64,000 nt of DNA from Streptomyces sp. NBC_00654 (lineage in GTDB: Bacteria > Actinomycetota > Actinomycetes > Streptomycetales > Streptomycetaceae). This document shows, one piece after another, positions 8,072 through 14,495 of the stretch. The translations under genes were made by a program, and so were the position numbers. Within the stretch, counting starts at the first letter, position 1, and every line of letters begins with the position of its first letter. The notes below the pieces were generated by a model that worked only from the letters and a program-made list of their open reading frames with translations, ran no database searches and had not been told where the DNA came from. The stretch is from positions 992,001 to 1,056,000 of the forward strand of contig NZ_JAPEOB010000002.1 in NCBI RefSeq assembly GCF_026341775.1, given 5' to 3'.

Positions 8072-8832
8072 CCGCCCGTATCCCCGCCCGGCCCGAGGGG
8101 CCGGAGGCCGCCGTACGGGTCGCGGGGCTGACCCGCGCCTTCGACGGGCGCCCGGTCATCGACGGTCTCGATCTCACCCTGCGGGCCGGTGAGTTCACCG
8201 CCCTGCTGGGGCGCAGCGGCTGCGGGAAGTCCACGCTTCTGCGGGTGCTGGCCGGACTCGACCGGGAGATCGACGGCACCGTTCTCGTACCCCGCCGGCG
8301 GGCCGTCGCCTTCCAGACACCCCGGCTGATGCCCTGGAAGAGGGTCTGGCGCAATGTCCTGCTCGGACTGCCCGGAAAGCCCGGAAAGCCCGGACGAGCG
8401 GTCGCGGAACGGGCGTTGGCGGAGGTCGGACTCGGGGGGCCGGCCGGGGCCTGGCCCAGGACGCTCTCCTGCGGGGAGGCCCAGCGCGCGCCCCTGGCCC
8501 GAGCCCTGGCCCGTGAGCCCGATCTGCTGCTGCTCGACGAACCGTTCGGCGCGCTCGACGCGTTGACCCGGATCCGGGCGCAGCGCCTGGTGGCCGAGCT
8601 CTGGCAGCGGCGCGGCTGCGCGGTGCTGCTGGTCACCCACGACGTGGACGAGGCGCTGCTGCTCGCCGACCGGGTGCTGGTGATGCGGGACGGGGGGATC
8701 GCGTACGACTCTCCGGTCGCCCTGGACCGGCCGCGCGGTGTCGGCGCCGCCGGGTTCGCCGCTCTGCGCTCCCGGCTCCTGGCCGAGCTGGGGGTCGAGG
8801 GTCCGGATGCCGCCGCGCACGAGGCCGTCTGA
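8068..8832 (+). CDS. ssuB: Sulfonate-type ABC transporter ATPase
   Basis: A 254-residue cytoplasmic ATPase from the GTG at 8068, which overlaps the permease stop as GTGA; an in-frame ATG at 8044 is the alternative. Walker A is GRSGCGKST, the Q-loop region is FQTPRLMPW, Walker B is LLLLDEPFGALD and the switch is THDVDEA. The ABC signature reads LSCGEAQR rather than LSGGxxQR, so a Cys replaces the first Gly of the signature; whether this lowers activity is unknown. It powers the permease just upstream. The normal third component, the binding protein, is decayed downstream. Confidence 0.88.
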   Translation: MTARIPARPEGPEAAVRVAGLTRAFDGRPVIDGLDLTLRAGEFTALLGRSGCGKSTLLRVLAGLDREIDGTVLVPRRRAVAFQTPRLMPWKRVWRNVLLGLPGKPGKPGRAVAERALAEVGLGGPAGAWPRTLSCGEAQRAPLARALAREPDLLLLDEPFGALDALTRIRAQRLVAELWQRRGCAVLLVTHDVDEALLLADRVLVMRDGGIAYDSPVALDRPRGVGAAGFAALRSRLLAELGVEGPDAAAHEAV

Positions 8833-8913
8833 GCCCCGCCCTCTCCCTCTTCCCCTCCCCCGTCCCGTACGGCCCGGTGCGCCCCCGGACGTCACCGGAG
8901 ATGGTCGACCTTC

Positions 8914-9300
8914 AGCTCCGGCCCGCCCCTCCTGGAGGCCGTCAGCGCCCAAGCGGTCGACGTGGGTGGAGTGAGCAATACACCGCCCGTCTTCGCCGCG
9001 GGTTCCGGCTCGAAGTGGGTCTTCGAACACCCGGAGGCCTGGGCGAGGGTCTGGGCGAAGGAGACGGGCCTGCCGTACGAGGTGGCGCTGGACGCCGTGA
9101 AGCTCTCCTACGGAACCCGTGTCCCGGTGGCCGTCGACGCGGCCGCGATCGCCTCCGAGCAGCAGATCGCCGGCACCTTCGCGGAGCTGAAGCTGATCCC
9201 CCGGCGCTTCTCCTTCGCCGACCACGTCGACACCCGTTTCAACCGCGGCCTCCCCCCGTCGTCCGTCACTCCCCGCTCGTACCGAAAGGCCTCCTCGTGA
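8914..9300 (+). pseudogene. ssuA: Decayed sulfonate-binding protein gene (ssuA-like)
   Basis: One open frame joins two pieces of an SsuA/TauA-type binding protein. 8914-9014 encodes the N-domain motif SSGPPLLEAVSAQAVDVGGV and then SNTPPVFAAGSGSK. It runs directly into the C-terminal motif HPEAWARVWAKETGLPYEVA and then a recognisable ASEQQIAGTFAELKLIPRRF..VDTRFNRGLPPS tail. The export signal and most of the middle of the protein are missing. No start codon with a signal peptide exists upstream, so no functional binding protein can be made. The end (TGA 9298-9300) overlaps the next start, a relic of operon coupling. Confidence 0.75.
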
Positions 9301-9624
9301 ACGTTCATCTGCACTGGTTCCTGCCCACCGGCGGCGACGGCCGGACCCCTCGTCGACCGGCACGCATACACGGACGGCGGCATCGGGCGCGACCGGATCA
9401 CACCGGTGTCCGGGGTGCGCGCTCCCGACATCGAGTACCTGGCGCAGATAGCGAAGGCCGCGGAGCAGCTGGGTTTCGAGGCCGTGCTGACACCCACCGG
9501 CACCTGGTGCAAGGACGCCTGGCTCACCACGGTCGCGCTGGCCCAGCACACCGAGCCCGAGCCGGGTTCCTGGATTCTCCGGGCGGGAAGATCCAGGAAC
9601 CCCCCGCAGTTAGTAGAAGCGTGA
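9297..9624 (+). pseudogene. ssuD: Truncated, frameshifted SsuD-like flavin monooxygenase
   Basis: From the GTG at 9297 the frame reads MNVHLHWFLPTGGDGRT, a typical start of FMNH2-dependent alkanesulfonate monooxygenases (luciferase-like). One extra C in the C run at 9346-9349 then shifts the frame. The +1 frame continues with HAYTDGGIGRDRITPVSGVR and APDIEYLAQIAKAAEQLGFE up to WLTTVALAQHTE near 9557. The remaining roughly 280 residues of the enzyme are missing. The frame ends at 9624 as GTGA over the start of the next gene. The oxygenase that would release sulfite is therefore lost here. Confidence 0.75.
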
Positions 9625-10724
9625 ACGAATTTGGGGTGCGCGAGCTGGACGTGGCCGTGATCGGCGCCGGACAGGCGGGGCTGTCCGCCGCCTACCATCT
9701 GCGGCGCTCCGGTCTGGAGCCGGACCGGGACTTCGTGGTACTCGACCACGCGCCCCGTCCTGGCGGTGCCTGGCAGTTCCGCTGGCCCTCACTGACGTAC
9801 GGCAAGGTCCACGGGATGCACGCACTGCCCGGGATGGAGCTGACGGGCGCCGACGACAGCCGGCCCTCGTCCGAGGTGATCGGTGAGTACTTCGAGGCGT
9901 ACGAACACCGCTTCGGGCTGCGGGTGCACCGCCCGGTCGAGGTGAGCGCCGTGCGCGAGGGGGACGAGGGACGGCTGCTCGTGGAGACCTCCGAGGGCAC
10001 CTACGCCGCACGTGCGCTGATCAACGCGACGGGTACCTGGGACCGGCCCTTCTGGCCGCGCTACCCGGGGCAGGAGACCTTCCGGGGACGCCAGCTGCAC
10101 ACGGCGAACTACCCGGGGCCCGGGGAATTCGCCGGTCGGCGCGTGATCGTCGTCGGTGGCGGCGCCTCCGGCACTCAGCATCTGATGGAGATCGCCGAGG
10201 TCGCCGCCGCGACGTACTGGGTGACACGGCGGGCCCCGGTCTTCCGGGAGGGGCCCTTCGGCGAGGAGCAGGGGCGGACCGCCGTGGCGATGGTGGAGGA
10301 ACGGGTACGGCGCGGGCTGCCGCCGCAGAGCGTGGTGAGCGTCACGGGTCTACCGCTCACCGATGCCGTGCGGCGCGCGCGTGAACAAGGGGTTCTCGAC
10401 CGGCTCCCGATGTTCGACCGGATCACGCCGACCGGGGTGGCCTGGGAGGACGGGCGGACGGTCGAGGCCGATGTGATTGTCTGGGCGACCGGTTTCCGGC
10501 CCGCCGTCGACCATCTGGCGCCGCTGAAGCTCCGCGAGCCGGGAGGCGGCATCCGGGCCGAGGACACCCGGGCCGTACGGGACGGGCGCGTGCATCTCGT
10601 GGGGTACGGCCCCTCCGCCAGCACCATCGGCGCCAACCGGGCGGGGCGGGCGGCGGTCCGGTCGGTCCGGCGTCTGCTGGACGGGGCCGGACGCGAGGAG
10701 GCCCCGGCGGCCGTTCCCGCCTGA
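9621..10724 (+). CDS. Flavin-containing monooxygenase / NAD(P)-binding oxidoreductase
   Basis: A 367-residue cytoplasmic flavoprotein. The FAD-binding Rossmann motif is VIGAGQAGLSAAYHL (about 13-27), the second nucleotide-binding motif is VVGGGASG, and the ATG/WATGF element is seen as VIVWATGFRP. The FMO-type linker resembles FWPRYPGQETFRGRQLHT. The start is uncertain: the GTG at 9621 overlaps the preceding remnant by 4 bases but has a weak ribosome site, and the GTG at 9636 is an alternative. It is the only intact oxygenase left in this sulfur locus and may act on an organosulfur compound, which is inference from context. Confidence 0.85.
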   Translation: MNEFGVRELDVAVIGAGQAGLSAAYHLRRSGLEPDRDFVVLDHAPRPGGAWQFRWPSLTYGKVHGMHALPGMELTGADDSRPSSEVIGEYFEAYEHRFGLRVHRPVEVSAVREGDEGRLLVETSEGTYAARALINATGTWDRPFWPRYPGQETFRGRQLHTANYPGPGEFAGRRVIVVGGGASGTQHLMEIAEVAAATYWVTRRAPVFREGPFGEEQGRTAVAMVEERVRRGLPPQSVVSVTGLPLTDAVRRAREQGVLDRLPMFDRITPTGVAWEDGRTVEADVIVWATGFRPAVDHLAPLKLREPGGGIRAEDTRAVRDGRVHLVGYGPSASTIGANRAGRAAVRSVRRLLDGAGREEAPAAVPA

Positions 10725-10788
10725 CCTGAGGCGTCCGGACGCGGCGGCGCACTCCCGCCGGGGTCCGCTCAGCCCGCCAGGGGCCTGC

Positions 10789-10881
10789 CTCAGCCCGTCC
10801 GTGGCGGCTCAGCCCGTCGTGGCGGCTCAGCCCGTCCGTGGCGGCTCAGCCCGTCCGTGGCGGCTCAGCCCGTCGTGGCAG
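10789..10881. repeat. Five tandem copies of an 18-19 bp unit overlapping the end of mltG
   Basis: Units of CTCAGCCCGTCCGTGGCGG (19 bases) or the 18-base form lacking one C lie head to tail at 10789-10807, 10808-10825, 10826-10844, 10845-10863 and 10864-10881. The last copy contains the final codons and stop of mltG (reverse), so the array is a duplication of the gene's 3' end. Confidence 0.93.
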
Positions 10882-11716
10882 CGCGGCGGTTGCGGTTGAA
10901 CTCCTCGACGTTCTTCATCTGCTCCGCGTAGCTGTCGGTGAAGCGGGTGTCGCCCGGCTTGACCGTGACGAAGTACAGCCAGGGTCCGGGCGTCGGGCTG
11001 ATCGCCGCCTTCATGGCCTGCTCCCCCGGATTGCCGATGGGCGTCGGCGGCAGCCCCTTGCGCTCGTAGCTGTTGTACGGGCTGTCGATCCGGGTGTCCC
11101 CTGTCGTGGTGTCCAGGGTGGAACGCTTCAGCGCGTAGTTGAGCGTGGAATCCATCTGGAGGGGCATGTCGCGGGCCAGCCGGTTGTAGACGACGCGGGC
11201 CACCTTGCCCATGTCGGTCCCGGTGTCGGCCTCGGCCTGCACCACGCTGGCGATCGTGACCGTCTGGTAGACGGAGACGCTGTTGCGCTGCGCCCCCGCG
11301 GTGATGTGGTCCGCGCCGAAACGCTTGAGGGCGGTGTCCACCATGTAGCGCAGCAGGCTCTCGGGGGTGGTGCCGGAGTCGACGGGGTACGTGGCGGGGA
11401 AGAGGTACCCCTCGGGGTTGCCCCGGGCCTCGGCCGGGAGTGCGAGGCCCGCGGTCGGCACGGCCTTCCCGGTGGTGCCTGCCGCGACACCGAGGGCCCT
11501 GTCGGTCGCCTCGTACACCTGGGAGGCCCGTCGCCCCTCGGGAATCAGGAGTGTGCGCGGCTGCGCCTTCTTCTCTTCCGTTCCGCTGGTCAGCAGCAGG
11601 GGAATCAGTACGGCCGCCGCCACGACGAGCGCCGCGCCGACCAGAAGGACCAGCCGTCCGCGTCGCGTCGGACGCATTCCACGGCGGGGCCGAACGTCCG
11701 GGGACTCGTTCACCAT
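10865..11716 (-). CDS. mltG: Endolytic transglycosylase MltG-like protein
   Basis: A 283-residue protein of the YceG/MltG family that cleaves nascent glycan strands and acts as a terminase. An N-terminal Arg-rich segment precedes one transmembrane helix (about 25-45), then the outer catalytic domain. The GYLFPATYPV motif, the catalytic-Glu context ASVVQAEADTGTDMGKVARVVYNRL, and SPYNSYERKGLPPTPIGNPG are all visible. The start is taken at the ATG at 11716 because sequence upstream to 11857 lacks coding character. It is shorter than the MltG of the aroE region in streptomycetes, so it may be a paralogue. Its last codons lie inside the tandem repeat. Confidence 0.88.
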   Translation of the reverse strand: MVNESPDVRPRRGMRPTRRGRLVLLVGAALVVAAAVLIPLLLTSGTEEKKAQPRTLLIPEGRRASQVYEATDRALGVAAGTTGKAVPTAGLALPAEARGNPEGYLFPATYPVDSGTTPESLLRYMVDTALKRFGADHITAGAQRNSVSVYQTVTIASVVQAEADTGTDMGKVARVVYNRLARDMPLQMDSTLNYALKRSTLDTTTGDTRIDSPYNSYERKGLPPTPIGNPGEQAMKAAISPTPGPWLYFVTVKPGDTRFTDSYAEQMKNVEEFNRNRRAATTG

Positions 11717-11957
11717 GCGGGCACGGTAACCCGCACCCTCGCCCTCGTCCCGGACCTCGGCATCGACGACACGAACAGCGCCCGAACAGACAGAACGCAC
11801 GAACAAGGGAGCGGGTGTTCGCTGGAACGTGTGATCGTATCGATTTTCGTTGCTCAACTCCGGCGCGGGGCCTGATGATTACAGAGCGCAGGCAACGGGC
11901 TGCAGACCGCGACTGCGCAGTCCCACATATGCATCACGCAACAAGGAGAAGCACCAG

Positions 11958-12017
11958 ATGAACTTCCTCACCAACCTGCTCGCCGGCATCGTCCACTTCG
12001 TGGGTTGGCTCGTCTGA
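11958..12017 (+). CDS. 19-residue hydrophobic peptide
   Basis: An ATG placed 7 bases after AAGGAGAAG opens a 20-codon frame: MNFLTNLLAGIVHFVGWLV. The peptide is almost wholly hydrophobic, lacks Lys/Arg and could span or lie on the membrane as one helix. It is followed within 15 bases by a perfect 14-bp stem-loop. The 240 bases upstream hold no other gene, so the peptide appears to be the sole product of its own short transcript. It was not recognised as a named family with certainty. Possibilities are a small membrane regulator or a type I toxin-like peptide; both are inference. Confidence 0.6.
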   Translation: MNFLTNLLAGIVHFVGWLV

Positions 12018-12031
12018 CCATCGCATCACCG

Positions 12032-12067
12032 GCGCCGCCGCTCCCCGTCCCACGGGAGCGGCGGCGC
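12032..12067. terminator. Strong 14-bp stem-loop between convergent genes
   Basis: GCGCCGCCGCTCCC (12032-12045) pairs perfectly with GGGAGCGGCGGCGC (12054-12067) over an 8-base loop. It ends the 19-codon peptide transcript and also the ABC exporter gene arriving from the other side (stop at 12083). Confidence 0.8.
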
Positions 12068-12082
12068 TGCCGTTTCCGCAGC

Positions 12083-13888
12083 TCATGAAACCGCCGGGAC
12101 GGGCTGGGCGTCGCGGCGGACCAGGGCCGCGTAGCGGCCGCCCCGGCCGAGCAGCTCCTCGTGCGTACCGCGCTCGGCCGTTCGGCCGCCGTCCAGGACG
12201 ACTATCTGGTCCGCGTCGCGGACCGTGGAGAGCCGGTGGGCGATGGTGATCGTCGTACGCCCCGCCGAGAGGGAGTCGATCGCCTGCTGCACAGCGTGTT
12301 CCGTACGGGTGTCCAGGGCGCTGGTCGCCTCGTCGAGGATCAGCACCGGGGGGTCCCGGAGAATCGTGCGGGCGATCGCCAGCCGCTGTTTCTCGCCGCC
12401 CGAGAAGCGGTAGCCGCGCTCGCCGACCAGCGTGTCGTACCCGTCGGGCAGGGAAGTGATGTGGTCGTGGATCTGCGCGGCACGCGCCGCGGCCTCGATC
12501 TCCTCGTCGGTGGCGTCCGGCTTGGCGAAGCGCAGATTCTCCGCGACCGACGCATGGAAGAGATACGTCTCCTGGGAGACCACACCGACCGCGCGGGCGA
12601 GGGTGTCGAAGTCCAGGTCCCGCACATCGACGCCGTCCAGCGTCACCCGGCCGCCGGTGACGTCGTACAGGCGGGGCACCAGATAGCTGAGGGTGGACTT
12701 GCCGGAGCCGGTCGGCCCGACGACGGCCAGGCTGCCGCCCGCCGGAACCTTCACATCGATGCCGGTGAGGGTCGGGCCGTTCTTCTCGTCGTAGCTGAAG
12801 TCGACGTCCTCGAAGGCGACCTCGCCGCGGACCTTCTCCAGACGGACCGGGTTCTCGGGTTCGGTGATGTCCACTTCGAGGTCGAGATACTCGAAGATCC
12901 GCTGGAAGAGCGCGAGGGAGGTCTGCATCTGCACACCCGTGGACAGCAGGCTCACGGCCGGACGGAACAGGCCCTGCTGGAGCGAGACGAACGCGACCAG
13001 CGTACCGATGGAGACGGCCGTGCCACCGGACTGGAGGGTGAGACCGGCGGCCCAGTAGATGACGGCGGGCATGGCCGCCATGACGATGCCGATCGTCGAC
13101 ATCCGCCACCGTCCGGCCATGCTGGAGCGCACTTCCAGGTCGACCAGCCGCTCGGACTCCTCGGCGAATCCCCGCGTGAGGGAGTCCGAGCGGCCCATGG
13201 TGCGGCCCAGCAGGATTCCGCTGACCGAGAGGGACTCGGTGACCGTGGCCGCCATGGCGGCCATCTGCTTCTGGCGCTGCGTGGTGATCCTCTTGCGCTC
13301 CCGGCCGACGCGCCGGCTGATCCAGACGAACACGGGCAGCAGGAGCAGGGAGACCACGGTCAGCCGCCAGTCCAGCGCCAGCATGGCGACGACGGTGGCG
13401 ATGACCGCGGTGAGGTTGGAGACCAGCGACGTCGCGGTGGAGGTGACCGTCGCCTGCATGCCGCCGATGTCGTTGGCTATGCGGGACTGCACCTCACCCG
13501 TGCGGGTCCTGGTGAAGAAGGCCAGCGGCATCCGCTGGAGCTGGGTGTAGACGGCGGTGCGCAGATCGTGCATGACCCGCTGGCCGACCGTGGTGGAGAT
13601 CAGGGTCTGCAGGACGCCGAACACGCTGTTCATCACGGCGGTGAGGATCATGCCGAGGGCGAGCAGCGTGAGCAGCCCCGTGCGCCCCTGCGGGATCGCG
13701 GTGTCCAGGATCTCGCGGAGCAGGAACGGGGAGGCGACCGACACCAGTGACGAGGCGCCGACCAGCAGCCCGACCAGCGCGAGCCGGCCGCGGTAGGGAC
13801 GGAAGAGCCGGAAGATGCGGCGCAGCTCGGCGGGCGGCTGGGCGGCATCCCGGGGCGGGGGTGTCCACGTGGGTACGTCGGGTTTCAT
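12083..13888 (-). CDS. Multidrug-type ABC exporter (fused membrane and ATPase domains)
   Basis: A 601-residue half-transporter from the ATG at 13888, preceded by AAGGAG at 6-8 bases. The six-helix membrane domain occupies about 1-340. The ATPase domain has Walker A GPTGSGKST, Q-loop VSQETYLF, signature FSGGEKQR, Walker B VLILDEATSALD and H-loop AHRL, so it should work as a homodimer. A MarR-family gene is divergent, with a dyad lying in the shared promoter. A reverse-strand promoter (TTGTGA, 18 bases, TATGCT) overlaps that dyad, indicating repression by MarR and induction by a drug-like ligand; this is inference. Confidence 0.93.
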   Translation of the reverse strand: MKPDVPTWTPPPRDAAQPPAELRRIFRLFRPYRGRLALVGLLVGASSLVSVASPFLLREILDTAIPQGRTGLLTLLALGMILTAVMNSVFGVLQTLISTTVGQRVMHDLRTAVYTQLQRMPLAFFTRTRTGEVQSRIANDIGGMQATVTSTATSLVSNLTAVIATVVAMLALDWRLTVVSLLLLPVFVWISRRVGRERKRITTQRQKQMAAMAATVTESLSVSGILLGRTMGRSDSLTRGFAEESERLVDLEVRSSMAGRWRMSTIGIVMAAMPAVIYWAAGLTLQSGGTAVSIGTLVAFVSLQQGLFRPAVSLLSTGVQMQTSLALFQRIFEYLDLEVDITEPENPVRLEKVRGEVAFEDVDFSYDEKNGPTLTGIDVKVPAGGSLAVVGPTGSGKSTLSYLVPRLYDVTGGRVTLDGVDVRDLDFDTLARAVGVVSQETYLFHASVAENLRFAKPDATDEEIEAAARAAQIHDHITSLPDGYDTLVGERGYRFSGGEKQRLAIARTILRDPPVLILDEATSALDTRTEHAVQQAIDSLSAGRTTITIAHRLSTVRDADQIVVLDGGRTAERGTHEELLGRGGRYAALVRRDAQPVPAVS

Positions 13889-13945
13889 GTGCTCCTTCGC
13901 CGGGCTTGAGACACAGACGCATGTCAGGATTTCAAGAGCATAGCT

Positions 13946-13968
13946 CATTGTTACCTATACTCACAATG
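13946..13968. promoter_or_regulatory. MarR operator overlapping the exporter promoter
   Basis: CATTGT (13946-13951) and ACAATG (13963-13968) form a dyad across 11 bases. The -35 of the reverse-strand promoter (13961-13966) falls inside it and the -10 (13937-13942) just outside. The dyad is 25 bases before the MarR start, so autorepression is also likely. Confidence 0.65.
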
Positions 13969-13993
13969 AACGGAGTCCTGATATTGTTCCCGT

Positions 13994-14437
13994 ATGGACT
14001 CCCCCGACTCCGACGGCCTGCTGGCCGAGCAACTGCTGCGGCTGACGCGCAGGCTCCACCGCATCCAGAGCCGCCAGCTGGAGCCGGCAGGCATCACCCC
14101 CGCGCAGTTCCGGCTGCTGCGCACCGTCGCGCAGTACGACGCCGCGCCCCGGATGGCCGATCTCGCGCAGCGCCTGGACGTCGTACCGCGGGCCGTGACC
14201 ACCCTGGTGGACGCCCTGGAGGCGGCCGGCCGGGTGCGGCGCGCCGCTGATCCGGACAGCCGCCGGGTGGTGCGCATCGAGATCACCGACGAGGGGCGCT
14301 CCACGCTGCGCTCCCTGCGCAGCGCGCGCCGGGCCGCCGCGGAGGAGATCCTGGCCCCATTGTCCGCCGATCAGCGCGAGGTGCTCGGCGGACTGCTGTC
14401 AGCCCTGGTCGACGGAATGCCCGAGCGGCACTGCTGA
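13994..14437 (+). CDS. MarR-family transcriptional regulator
   Basis: A 147-residue winged-helix repressor. The DNA-binding core is MADLAQRLDVVPRAVTTLVDALEAAGRVRRAADPDSRRVVRIEIT (about 54-98, helix-turn-helix plus wing with the conserved D-x-R-R). Flanking helices at both ends form the dimer interface. The ATG at 13994 has only a distant GGAG, so the message may have a poor leader. It is divergent from the multidrug ABC exporter and almost certainly controls it through the dyad at 13946-13968. Confidence 0.9.
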   Translation: MDSPDSDGLLAEQLLRLTRRLHRIQSRQLEPAGITPAQFRLLRTVAQYDAAPRMADLAQRLDVVPRAVTTLVDALEAAGRVRRAADPDSRRVVRIEITDEGRSTLRSLRSARRAAAEEILAPLSADQREVLGGLLSALVDGMPERHC

Positions 14438-14495
14438 CATGCTGAAAGGGAACGGGCGCGGTGTACCGCGCCGAGCTGCTTGAGGAGACTTTGAC

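Noticed and set aside
10789..10881. Possible CRISPR or iteron origin
   Set aside because: The units are contiguous, duplicate the end of mltG, and no replication gene is nearby.
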